From Acanthaster planci (taxonomy: Eukaryota > Echinodermata > Asteroidea > Valvatida > Acanthasteridae), in assembly GCF_001949145.1 (NCBI RefSeq), contig NW_019091448.1, positions 373,594-433,593 of the forward strand: a DNA stretch of 60,000 nt. Reading direction: 5' to 3'. The notes under the pieces were generated by a model, which saw only the letters and a list, made by a program, of their open reading frames with translations, had not been told where the DNA came from and ran no database searches. Below are positions 31,392 to 51,388 of this stretch, in pieces. Within the stretch, counting starts at the first letter, position 1. Each line of letters starts with the position of its first letter. The translations under genes were made by a program, and so were the position numbers.

Positions 31392-33493
31392 ATCCAAACA
31401 TCTCGGACACAACAGTCACTCCGCCACATGGCGGGGGGAGGGGGGAGCCGCCTGCTTCCATGTCAATTAGTGCAAGATACCAATATTGCCCAAGAGCAGT
31501 GCCACACATGGCTCAAGCCAGCCATGGGCCTTATTTATCCAATAATCTACATAACTGACAACAGGCCAAGACACACATATACATGTATATGTGTCTTCTG
31601 ACATTAGAGGAAAAATGTCAGTACTGGCCATCATCCTGGCAGGGCATTAATTTCAGCATGTACATGTCTTTACTTCCTGACATTATGAAACATGTATACA
31701 TGTAAGAAGCATGGATTTCACATATGATGAATATTTCATAGACGTACATGTACTGCATTTCTGTAGATTGACAAACAGCACATTGCATTGAGATGTTACA
31801 ATGTAACACTACGAATTGGAGTTGGAAATTTTATAAGAGTTCACTTTTTACATTCACACTCCCATTTCAAAAGGCATACAAATATTTTGTGCGGAAATCT
31901 GTGAAAATCTCTTTCCCATTTCAGAGAAAATCAGTGAAAATCTTTTACCACTTTGGGAAACAACTTTTCAGATTGTGAAATGAAAAAGAATCCCTTGGAA
32001 TGCAAACAAGTGTAAAAAGAATTTCCCATTCCCAAGTTAACTTCAATTGCAATACGGTACCTGTACATTGTACATGTACGTGTTCGTATTTTGCTCACAT
32101 GAAGTACAAACATGAATCTGCCTTCATGTGTTCAAATACATGTATGCATAAGATCCCCTTTTTGGTTGCAATCATGAAATATTTATGTGAAAATTACACA
32201 TACATGTATGCAGGTCTTTTTATCTTCACCAGTTGGCAGTACCAAATTTTTATACATTGAAAAGTACAGACAAAAGTTCAATTTAAAAACATAAATTTGT
32301 CACATTTACATCAACTTAGTTTTAACTACTACTGGTCACAAATGACCAGTTAAAACCTATAATTCTTTTTTAATCACCAGCAGGCCTTGTGCTATCTTTT
32401 TTCCTGGCTAGCCCACTGAGCTAGTTAACTGGATATTTTACTAGCCCATTTAGAGTTTTACTAGCCTGTACATAAAAAATGTTAAACCCCAAAATTTGTT
32501 ATCAGCTTACCAATAAAGAATTTGACATTTCAGAAATAAAAGGCTGATGGTATAAATAAATAAAGAGGCATGTATGTTAGTTAATAGTCGCTAGAGTCAC
32601 TGGTCACAGAGTCGGGATCAAAATCATCTCTTTGCTCCGTCTTTCCTCTCGTTTGGGTTGCTGTTGCAGTGGTGAAAACAAGTGCGCAAAGCTCAATGCA
32701 TGAAAGCAAAGCTGTGCTGGTTCCCACCATGCCGCGCCCATGCAAAAGAATGCGTGTTGGAAATGTGCTAACCAGTTTTTAAGTCCTGGTCATGAGTCGA
32801 TTAAAACTACATCGGTGTCGTACACCCATGCAGCCATACAGCTACAGGTCGAAAAAAACATTGATGTTGCAAGAGGATTTCTGCAAGTTAATTCACAGAA
32901 CTTGGTCTCTTATTTATGTATTTATTTTCTGTACTCATGAGTTCCTGCCACGGCACGCGGTTTATTGCCCACCTGTCTGGATGCATCATGATCGCTTACC
33001 ACATGATAAACGGACATTGCTGGCCAGTTTGCCGTCGTGATTACCTGACTAGCACTGTGTGATTTGTCCATACATGTAATTCTTGTGAATTGTTGACTGC
33101 AGAAACTTTTACATATACATGTATCAAGACATGTTTTTATTACTGTTTAAGACAACTTTTGGAAGCTTTCATCCCTGTTCATGCTATTACATTAGCACAA
33201 ACAAATTGACCAGACAAAATTCCGACCAACCAGTCCTATTTTTGAGAGGCATGTAATCAGAAGCAGAAGTGGTCTAAACAGTGAATGAGAATCGTGTGCA
33301 CGTGCGGTATCGCGCCGTACCTTGTGCTATGCTACAGTATACCGTTACTACTACCCACCAGTCTACTCTATTCGTGGCATTCACGGTCGCATATCACCCA
33401 TCGTGCAAGCATCACATTTCAAAAACACAAGAAAAACGCATCCACAACGATTAAGTGTTTGCGATCTTGTATTTATTATCAGGAAAAGCATTA

Positions 33494-34424
33494 CAGTAAA
33501 ATCTTGGTAAGTCGAAGCTCAGGGGAATGGACGAAAAGTTTAAGTTGTCCGACATTCGAGTTATCGAAAGTTACATGATTCAGTGCACATGCAACCTTAC
33601 TGGCTTACGGCAGTTGGCCTGCAAGCTGAGTCAAAGACGAAGTGGATTTTAGGCTATCCCTACTGTGCAAGATTTCCTCAAATATCATCATTAAACGTGT
33701 TTTTATGTGGTACATTAACAAACAATAAACCAATGAAGTTATGTACCGGTACCTGTGTCTACGTCTTGAGAATTCATTCATTTGCTTTGCCTGATCGGGC
33801 TGTTACCGCATAACGCAGCGCGCAGGCCAGTCGGTCAGGGTTTCCGTGCTGGGTCACGTGATACAAGTACAAAGCGCTTGCGGGCGCATCATTCGTGCCT
33901 GATTTAGGCTGTATCCAAATCTCTTGTCTAGAGCTAGGTCTTGGTATTCACTCCATTGGAAATGCATGGAGACGCGCAGACAACAGACGTAGCTGTAGCT
34001 CTGAAAGCCCGTTTCGGACACAGCCTTTACGGTTGCGGTTGATGCCCACCCAGTACTTGTCGACGTGACAATGGCAGCCCGTGTGAACATGGTCGGCTCA
34101 TCAAAGAAAAGCCGTGTGCGTGACAGTAATGACTCTAGCGTATGCCATACACGCCATTAATTCTATAATAACAACAACAACAACGACAGTAATGACTCAT
34201 AATGAAGGCAAGAGTTCTTTCATCACTTTTTATTCATCATTTTTCAGTGGTTTTTTTTTAATTGGCCTACCAAAACTACGAGATAAGTGGCTTTAGTGGC
34301 ATTGACGTTTCGAGTTGGATAGTTTATTGTACATAAAGGCCTATTCTTTTGTTGAGAACACAGAAAGACGTTGAGGTAAACAGAGTTTTGACTGAACAGG
34401 CTTCGACTTATCGAGATTTTACTG
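33494..34424. mobile_element. pogo/Tigger-like non-autonomous element, 931 bp
   Basis: The left end CAGTAAAATCTTGGTAAGTC and the right end, read on the other strand, CAGTAAAATCTCGATAAGTC match at 18 of 20 positions and continue as GAAG. TA flanks both ends (33,492-33,493 and 34,425-34,426). Inside the left end, GTCCGACATTCGAGTTATCG is typical of subterminal sequence in this group. No DDE transposase frame is present. Confidence 0.8.
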
Positions 34425-35253
34425 TATATATTTTGATATAAGTTTTAACAGGTAAGCTTATTCTGAATTTTTCACTAGCCCACCGGGCAACCAAGGAACC
34501 AAGATTAGGTAGCCCGCAGCATTTTTCGCTAGAATTTGTATGCCGGGCTAGTACTACCGGTACTTCAAGGCCTGATTACCAGTACTGATATACATGTACA
34601 TACATGTACCAGTAGGGTTCTCACTTGCACAACCTAACTTTCATGTAGTGCTGTATCTAGGTGTACGCGCCAATTGGCAAGTACATGTACATGCACCAGT
34701 ACATGCAACTGATAAGACTCTTTCGTGACCCACGGATTGTGACTAATTAGAGCTACGTTCTACTTCTGGTGCCTTCAGAAAGCCAAAAAAAATGTATATA
34801 CATGTCAAAACAAAATTGACAGTATCCAATTTATTTCAGCAGCTGATGTTGAACATTTTGTTGTAGTCAATGGGGACCCACACAAACGTGTCGTGTTTGT
34901 CCTTTAAAAAAAGTGCACACCTGTGTCGGTCTTCTGTGCTTCTGTCAAAGTCCATCAGGGAAGCACCAGTACCAGTACAGATGAATGGGAAAAAAGTACA
35001 TTCATGGAGTCACGATCTTCCACATGCAATCTGCTGTTCAAAGCTCCCTCGTCTGTGATGCCATAGATTCAGATGACTGAAGTGGCCGATCAAAAGACTA
35101 AGTCTCCGTCACAAAAAGCCACAATTGCCCCCCATTGGCTGTTTCCCAGTTTAGCTTAAAATTTGCAAGACATGTACCTGGTATCAGGTGTTTGTTCAGA
35201 GAATTGTTGGGAATGGATAACATACGGAGTAGCCTAATCTCCACTTAACTTTA

Positions 35254-43794
<8,541 letters not shown>

Positions 43795-46003
43795 ATTAAT
43801 CAAGATTCCCACCTTTATTGAGTCAATGTCACTGGGAGATACAGATTCAATGCATCCTAAAAGACAAGCTCAACGAGCTTCCGCAAAATGAAGTTGAAAC
43901 ATTTTCAGAAAGAATTGAAATAAATAAGTTTATTTTTAAAAGAAAAAACAAAAACACCAACAAACACACGTGCTGAAGTACATGGCATATTCTGCACAGG
44001 GCCTTATTTAGTTTTTCAGCTCAACTGGATCAAAATCAATTTAAGAAAAATGAAAACATAACCATTCTGAAACTGACACCTCCCCAAAAAACCAGATTAA
44101 AAATTCACTGAAATTTTTACTTGATCAATCGAAATAACTTGGTCACAAAAGGCTGCCTTTCAGAAGGCACAAGAAATTGGCCAAATCCTTCATGAACCAA
44201 AAATCCCGCACGTCTGATGGCAGGAAACCATTTTCTTTATATGTAGGATGGACACTCAGACAGGCTTACTTAGCTGAAAACTGCAAGTAGGTAATTTGCA
44301 ATAATGAAGACTCTTCACTGCACATCACCCACAAACAGTTTGGGAGAAGACACTTTTGACTCGAGAAACATTTTCTTTTGATCGAAGGACAGAAACTTGG
44401 TTCTGATAGCTTTATGAACCATTATTTTTGAAAACAAACTCAAAGGAAAGCAAACAAGTAGAATAATAATTAATGATCAAAACCACAACAAAAAGGAGAT
44501 TGATTGAAAAGAATGACTGACCTGAGTGACATAAAAAAAAATCCCAAAAGGATCAAGAGAAAACGTCTCCATGTCACAGGACTTTCAAACCCAAACCAAT
44601 AAAGTCAACTCAAATGTACAATCAAACAACCTTCAAAATATTGAAATATGGTAACAAAACACCCCACAAATGGCAAGATCTTATTCAACTTAAGAAACGT
44701 TAACTCCGAAAGAAGTCCTCAATGCAAAGAAACTGTTTCATTATTTATCACTAGATGTCATCGATTTACACAAAAATGTTTGTAATAAAAGCAAAGCGTA
44801 ATTCAGTGTGTCCACTGAGATCTAAATTCATCAAGTTATAGATATTTGTCCTAATTTATATTAATTTGCAATTATGCACAGAAGGCTCCGGACAGTATAT
44901 TTTCATTCAGTTTACATATTCACCGATGCCACGGCCTTCAGCAAAATTTTACAAACTATGATTTTCATTACAATTCTTCCATCTACTTTAACATGTCTTT
45001 GACATTTTTAAATACTGCCGTTCTACTTTTTGCTCAAACTTGTGCCACCTGCTATTCAACAAAGACAGAATACACCATAGAAACAGTGATGAATTCGTGT
45101 ATTTACCACAGAAGTACCACATACATGTATACAAAAACAGCATGGCTAATGTAGGAGATGTGGCTTGTTTCACAGTACCGAGCAGCTCAGTTCTAAAGTA
45201 AGTTTTACAAATGTTAAACAGTGCAAAAAGTAAAGGAAGAAATTTCCTGATCAATGCACTGTACAAAAATACCAGAGCTGAGTAAGTGAACTTGAGGGCC
45301 GCTTGCAGAGTTCAGTCCACTTGAGTGATCACAGCACTGATATATTTTCCAACACTGACAATGGGATGAACAGGATAAATACTTGAAACTATAGCTGTCC
45401 AAAGTTTTGGACACTTCATGCTTTTACACAGAACAAGAATTTTCGTCGAGTTCACAGCCGCCCTAAATGGCTTTGCATACAGTCTGGAATCGAATTTCAC
45501 ACTGTCCGCTTAAACTGATGTTGGTCTTGTGCAGCTAATGACCATAAAAGTCTGGTCTGCTGAACAATAGAAGGTGGACCTCTTTAGAAACACCCAAGCA
45601 TGTCCAGTGTTGGTGCTGTTTGATCAACTTTGTATGAGGATATGCTGAAACAGATATCGTTCTTGAAGTCATCCAATGCAACAGACAAAAGACTAGCAAC
45701 TGCATTTTTTTGTTCGTATACATGTAGGAGGTACTACAGTGGTTTTATCAAACTAATCCTGTCCAACGAAGTTTGTGAGCCACTCGACCATGACTCTAGT
45801 GACTTTTAGATGAAAATCAAACCCCGATACAGATAACTGATTCACTAAAACCTAAGTTGAATATGTCAAAAAGTGAGATGTGCGCATGCACACTATGAAC
45901 ACTGAACTGGCTACTCATGACATGGAGAAAAATGTACATTGCAGTCTAGAGCTTGATAACGCAGCATAAGAGGGCCAGCCTAGATCACTGGTACCCCATT
46001 CCC
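43795..46003 (-). other. Probable ACTR10 3' untranslated region
   Basis: From the ACTR10 stop to two AATAAA signals on the minus strand (43,929-43,934 and 43,814-43,819). AT-rich, with far fewer ACATGTAC words than the introns, which suggests transcribed, constrained sequence. The exact 3' end is inferred. Confidence 0.45.
43814..43819 (-). terminator. Candidate polyadenylation signal AATAAA
   Basis: Canonical hexamer on the minus strand about 2.2 kb after the ACTR10 stop codon. Another lies at 43,929-43,934. Which is used cannot be told from sequence. Confidence 0.35.
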
Positions 46004-46197
46004 TCATCTGTCCAGGCTGCCTTGACGGTCCATGGAGTCTCGGAATGGCCGGCGCGAGGTCTTGTCTTTGGAGAGAGGGTCTATCTCCAGGGGAGTCTGG
46101 TCCAGTGAACACCAGTCCGGCACCCGGCCAAACTTGAGATAGGCGTCCTTGGACAGGGACCGGTAGCTGAGGATCTCCAAGGCCCCAAATATTGCAC
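46004..46197 (-). CDS. ACTR10: ACTR10 terminal exon, stop TGA
   Basis: Encodes (G)[17 protein letters not shown], then [19 protein letters not shown] and a divergent tail ending RQGSLDR before the stop. AIFGAL and the VPDWCSL signature identify the ACTR10 C terminus. The last 25 or so residues are charged and unlike the vertebrate tail. The acceptor is CACCTAG. Confidence 0.96.
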
Positions 46198-46607
46198 CTA
46201 GGTGTGAATGGGTGAAAGCGGAGAAGGGAGACCAAAAAATAATAAAAGTGAAGCGTACAATCCATGTGCAGGGCATTTGGCATGGTGAGGACTTGCCCTT
46301 AAAGCTGGGATTCATTGACAGAGTTTTTGTCGATATTTTCTTTTCTTCTCAACATTATGTAAACACTCACCAAATACAACAGAACAATCATTAGTAAAGC
46401 AAAGCAAAGTGAAGCAAAGGGGCCACTAAACATGACAATTTGATCAAACTCACCCAGATAAAGAGACATTTACAGCACAACTCAGAGTCCGAGTTACTGA
46501 CTTCTGTACAAATCAAAGAAATTGAGTCTGGCCCCTAGACTAAACAATAGGCTTAACACACACAAACCCAGGCCAGAGTTTTGTTAAGAGGTACATGTAT
46601 TTCTCAC

Positions 46608-46809
46608 CTCCTAGCCAGGCTGTGTAGTTTGCCTGCGATGGTGGCTCGTGGATCTTAAACTTGTCGATGGCCAGCTCCGCCTTGTAGCGAGGCTTCTGCA
46701 AAAGCTCCTGCAGCTCGGCCAAGAGACGATGGTTGAAGCCCTGCAGACATGATGTACCTCCAATGGTGACCAGGTTACCGGCCAACTGCCGACGCATGTC
46801 AATGGGACA
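46608..46809 (-). CDS. ACTR10: ACTR10 exon: [20 protein letters not shown]
   Basis: Sixty-seven codons plus one base encode [18 protein letters not shown], then [38 protein letters not shown] and ANYTAWLG. It holds the actin-fold GGTS loop that binds the nucleotide in actins. The acceptor is CTTTCAG and the donor is GGAG then GTGAGAA. Very high similarity to vertebrate ACTR10. Confidence 0.97.
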
Positions 46810-47468
46810 CTGAAAGTACAGACTTGGCAATATCACCAGCTGACACCGGTTTCATTTCAAGGCAACCTTACCCTGGGCATGGCACTATTTTCTTGCCAAA
46901 AATGACATTTTTAAAATGACAGGATGCCACAGTCAGAATTCGTTACAAAGTTGGACTTCACATATGTCATTCTACAATAGTTCTCACCACATTGTCTATT
47001 CTGTTATCTGAGAGAAAGTCATAGAGTGATATTTACCACCAATGTTGTGCATCAGGTCAGTTTGAACAGGCCAAACTAACCGGAAACATATATACATGTA
47101 CAAACCAAATTCTACCCAAAGTGGATCTAATCTCCCCAAATCCGACCCGATCTGAACCGAGAGAAATTAAGGAAAACCATCCCGAACTGACCTGAAACCT
47201 AACACTAAGCACTGTTGCAATGTATCCATTGTAAAGTCCCAGATGAAGTGAAGAAATTAATACCACCGGAAAAAAAGCATGTCTCTTGGTCATACCGAGT
47301 GCTGGGACTGCAGTAATGATGCACAATGTGAATGAACCAAACTGTTTCATATTTGCCCATTTATTTCGAGTTATTAGAGTTTGAACATGGATGGCTAAAC
47401 CAAACTGGCTTAAAAAATTGCAATGGCAAAACCAAAACTGGCCCAACCTGAAGTGAGGGTAAACTCAC
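46810..47468 (-). other. ACTR10 intron, 0.66 kb
   Basis: AT-rich spacer with no exon candidate or clear repeat. Confidence 0.7.
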
Positions 47469-47605
47469 CTTGAGAATAGAGTCCAGGATGAGCGTGGCAA
47501 GGGAGGTTTCCTCATTATCCTGATCGAAGAGGACTTCACAGGCCATCTCCCTGGTGTCTCCACTGATGGTCAGGATCTTACCTCCATCCAAAGGGTACTC
47601 CACAG
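47469..47605 (-). CDS. ACTR10: ACTR10 exon: EYPLDGGKILTI...ATLILDSILK
   Basis: Two bases plus 45 codons encode VEYPLDGGKILTISGD, then EMACEVLFDQDNEE and TSLATLILDSILK. The donor is AAG then GTGAG. The acceptor is a CAGCAG tandem, so the exon may start at 47,605 or three bases earlier in transcript order at 47,608. Strong match to YPLDGEKI and LFEQDNEEQSVATLILDS of vertebrate ACTR10. Confidence 0.94.
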
Positions 47606-47786
47606 CTGCTGGAAGAGAAGGCCGCTATGCACATGTATGAGAAACAAACCAAAAAAAACCTGATAAAAATACAAAAAATCGATCCTGCTCCATACACATA
47701 CCCCTCCTCACAGCCCAAAAGGAGAAAGGCCAAAGGGGTGGATGGTTGATCGGAAATCGGGCAATTGGTACCCAATACCCAGTAAC

Positions 47787-48158
47787 AATAAGCCTTTTGC
47801 AAGTTAGATTTGAACAAAATCTGGTACACTGAGTGCTTTAAATTGACGTGAACATAACAATTGCAATTCTCCATACTAAAGATGCTGTTGCTATACCTCA
47901 TGATTCGGGGCAAGTTTTTGCTTAGTTACACAAGAGACACCTTGCACAAATACACTGTTTTCAATGGATAAGAAGGGCACAAAGGAACCAGTCCATTATG
48001 ATTCCAGAGATGGTGGTGACCATTCAAAAGCTTGCCCCGAATCACGAGGTACAGCAACAGTATCTTCAGTCTGGAGAATTCATATTGCTATGTTTATGTG
48101 CAATCACATAACTTGGTGTACCAGACTTTATTCACATTTATCTCTCCAAAGACTTATT
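47787..48158. repeat. Long inverted repeat, about 134-bp arms, about 105-bp loop
   Basis: Left arm 47,787-47,920 and right arm 48,026-48,158 are reverse complements with moderate divergence. Examples are CATGATTCGGGGCAAG against CTTGCCCCGAATCACG, and ATGCTGTTGCTATACCTC against GAGGTACAGCAACAGTAT. Both arms yield a similar open frame (MPRIMRYSNSIFSMEN and MPRITRYSNSIFSLEN). The transcript of ACTR10 would fold into a long hairpin here. Confidence 0.9.
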
Positions 48159-50239
48159 GGTCCATCAGCTCTGTGCCTCCGCTCAGCATGCTGCTGTTAC
48201 GTGAGACCTTGTCTCAAATCAGCCCTTCCACAAACTCTGAAAACTTACTTTTGAGGAGCAATGCGGAATCCCTTGCAAATCTCTAACTGCTTATTGAATG
48301 AATGGCACTGTCCTTAAGCTGACACCAAAAACTGATTGCCCATGCAAGTGCATTTGCACTAGCTTTGTAATGGTACTGGCACATGAAGAGCTTCAAAGGA
48401 AATAGACATTTCCATGACCCAAAAGGCTGATGATTTCATGTTAAAAAGAATGGACACTGTACTAGTAGAAAAGCTTTTCATTACAAGTTACTCAGTTAAC
48501 TGAATAGCTGAATAACTAACTGCAAGGCATTCTCTTGACCCCTCTTTCTTTGCAGTTCAGCATGTCACTGTTGTGAACAACGAACATCAATAATAAAAAA
48601 GGTCAACTGAAGTGTCCATATCACTTTCAGTGAGGTGGTATTGGAATAAATGATATAAAAGAAACATAAAGGTAAAGATGGAATTCAATGAACATCATAT
48701 ACTCCTTGCAGCCCTATGAACAGTACTGGCCAGAGTACATCAAAATACCAGTACTCCAAAGCAGTGGAGGAGATATTTAAAGGCTAAAACTATGAAACCA
48801 CCCATACTTCGGTGAAATGTAAAAGGTATAGAAGTTAGGGAGTAACAGTTTCACCACGGAAACAGCAGCAAAATTTGACATTTTGATATTGTGATTTGCC
48901 ACCTTTGGGAATGAACAGTGAATGTCAGTACTGAATTTAAAGAGAAAAATCTTCAGTTTGGAAAATGCCAGGTAAAGATAGGCTCTGCCAATGATGTCAG
49001 CTTCTTCTGCTTGGAATGGCCACAGCAACATGTCATCCACTCGTGAAAATGTCAGAAATTGTGCTGTGGAGGGGAAACACAGATTTCCCCCCCAACTCGG
49101 CCCATTTGCAGGTCACTCTCAGGCAAGAAGAACACATGTCCATCAGAGATCGATCCACACAGCTACAGTAGGTGGCAATTTCCACTGTACATACACCACG
49201 CAGCTGGCCTCTGTATTACAGATATTTATCTTTGCATTCATCCTTGTATTGTTGGTTAGATTATGAAGTGTACGATAGCAAGGTTGCATCCTCCTCTGTG
49301 TATTTTAACTGAACCCGGCGCCAAGTGGTTAACTAAAGAAACTCAACTGACAGTTACCTCTATTCAAACATAAGGGTACAGTCAAACAAAAAGAGCAATG
49401 GGCAACGTATGCCATTACACATCCAACACTGAACACTGAAAAAGTTTGAAAAACAACATAGGTACGAGAAGACTGATTACAGAAACAAACAAATACGTAG
49501 GCATATCCATCCTTTTTTAACCCTAACCCTCCTCAATCCTTCACCTGTTGGAGGACTGAGGAGTGTTAGGGTTAATGAGGGCCCCAAATGGTCAGCTTCT
49601 GCTAAATGGGTTACCCTCAATAGAGACGGTTGAAATAAAACTACAAAAATCCTCTTTGATGGCTCTAAATTTGATTGCATTAACTGGAAAAAGACATTGG
49701 AAATGAGACTGAGAGTTGGTAAAAATATGGTCTTCAATGAGAAAGAGGCTTTATGTAGACTAACTAACATAAACCCAACAGACCAGACCAAGACCTAAAG
49801 CATGTGTGCACACACATGTAAGAACAAAGAGAAATACTGTACAGAACAACTTCAAAAAAGTAAACGTGGAAACAGGAACTAGGAACCCCAATCTGAACAA
49901 GTGAAGCAAGATATGGGTTTGAAAGCATGTTCTTGAAAATAAACTTCTTCACGACTGAACTTGGCTGGGAAAATTTAAACTACATGTACATGTACGTGTA
50001 TTTCAAAAACTTAAACAGTAATATCTGTAACTAAAATTCTGTTGGATTGACATCCATGTGCACTGTACATACTCCTGCAGAGAAGACCCAATAATTCTCA
50101 CTAAAGGGGTGATGAGAATTGGGTTACTTGAAGAGCAGCAAACCATGAAACATTAATTACAAGTGCTGCACAGTGTTGAGGAAAATATTGATCGCACGGC
50201 ACTGGCCGCGAAGGTAACATCAGTACGGTAAGTTCAATC

Positions 50240-50253
50240 GTTACCATGGCAAA
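50240..50253 (+). promoter_or_regulatory. X-box-like word upstream of the lectin gene
   Basis: GTTACCATGGCAAA followed by C, about 240 bp upstream of the lectin/PAN start. It is one base off the ideal RFX site at its end. Weak evidence on its own. Confidence 0.2.
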
Positions 50254-50485
50254 CAGTTGTCCGGTTTCTGTGCTAAATGACTGAAACATGTGTATCTTGG
50301 AAACATTCACTCAGGCATTCAGGACCACTTTGAAAAATAAAATCAATTACTGATGGAAAAATCATTGGCAATGGGCACAAGGCAGTTGACACCGTACTGG
50401 GCTATGTGTAGGCCTAGAGCTGCCGACAGTGGTAATACAAAACAGTGGTCAGGCGAGCAGAGACATCATTCTTCTCCTGTCAAAC

Positions 50486-51223
50486 ATGCTGTGTGACAAC
50501 TTGACCATGTTGTTCCTCGGGCTTCTGTTCATAGGGATCAGCGTGATCAGAGTTGATGCAATCTGCCAAACCTGTCCACAAGGCTGGACACAACATGGCC
50601 GGTCCTGTTACGAGGTTCCCCCTCCCAGCGGGAACAGATTAACCTGGGTGGAGAGCCTTGAGATGTGCAGAAACCTGGGCAGCGAGCTGACGGTGCCCAA
50701 TAGCCAAGGAGAGAACAGTTTCATTTGGGACATACGACAGTCAGGAATTGATGACAGAGGAGACAAGCACACCTGGCTTGGCTGTCTGAAAGTAGAGGGT
50801 GAGGGGTGGCTCTGTGAGGGGGAGGACCGGTGGCAGGCCCAGGCAGTCACCAACACCAGCACCATTTGCTCAGTCCACGATGCCAATTTCAGCATCAAGT
50901 GGACGGAGGAAAGCTGCACCAAACGCAAGCACATCCTTTGCGAACGACGGCTGGAGAAGTGCATCCCCTCCCTGCGCTGCACCACAGCCATCACCAGCAC
51001 AGATGGTCATCTCGCCCGGCCCGGATGCCTGTTGGGCTACGCCTACAAGCAACTGCCGGTGCCACACCCATTGACGTGCTGCATCGCTTGCTACAAGGAT
51101 CCTGACTGTCACTCCTTCAACATGTTCGGGGAGACGTGCCAACTCAACAATGTCGCTTTGTCCCAGGTTGATGCCGGAAACTTTTTCATAGAATCGGATG
51201 ACTGCATGTACTATGATTTCTGA
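50486..51223 (+). CDS. Secreted C-type lectin plus PAN/apple protein, intronless, nested in ACTR10
   Basis: A single open frame of 245 residues from the ATG at 50,486 (A at -3). The frame extends 5' only to a GTG; a second ATG at 50,507 is also possible. Seen: a signal peptide (MLFLGLLFIGISVIRVDA); a C-type-lectin-like domain from CPQGWTQHGRSCYE through WVESLEMCRNLGSEL and TWLGC to WTEESCTKRKHILCE; then a cysteine-rich PAN/apple-like module from about CIPSLRC to CMYYDF, with CCIACYKDPDCHSFNMFG. The EPN/QPD and WND calcium-sugar motifs are absent (WTEES in place of WND), so classical sugar binding is doubtful. Likely extracellular, with a recognition or adhesion role inferred from domains only. 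AATAAA signals follow at 51,383, 51,921 and 53,517. Confidence 0.9.
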   Translation: MLCDNLTMLFLGLLFIGISVIRVDAICQTCPQGWTQHGRSCYEVPPPSGNRLTWVESLEMCRNLGSELTVPNSQGENSFIWDIRQSGIDDRGDKHTWLGCLKVEGEGWLCEGEDRWQAQAVTNTSTICSVHDANFSIKWTEESCTKRKHILCERRLEKCIPSLRCTTAITSTDGHLARPGCLLGYAYKQLPVPHPLTCCIACYKDPDCHSFNMFGETCQLNNVALSQVDAGNFFIESDDCMYYDF

Positions 51224-51382
51224 ACCAAAGTTCCTAAAGTCTGGAAGTCTCAAATGCTCCAAACACACATCTCAAGGGCAGAGAGGAAAACATGAACACA
51301 ACTGGTGATAAAAAGGATAACTTGTGTCCCTCATCATGGTGGAGCAGCTATTCTTCTTTCATGCAAAGAGCATCACTAAATT

Positions 51383-51388
51383 AATAAA
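51383..51388 (+). terminator. Candidate polyadenylation signal of the lectin gene
   Basis: AATAAA 160 bp after the lectin/PAN stop. Later AATAAA hexamers at 51,921-51,926 and 53,517-53,522 are alternatives that would give longer 3' UTRs. Confidence 0.45.

Noticed and set aside
50429-50485. Upstream extension of the lectin frame from GTG
   Set aside because: GTG is not a normal eukaryotic start, and the following ATG at 50,486 leads directly into a signal peptide.
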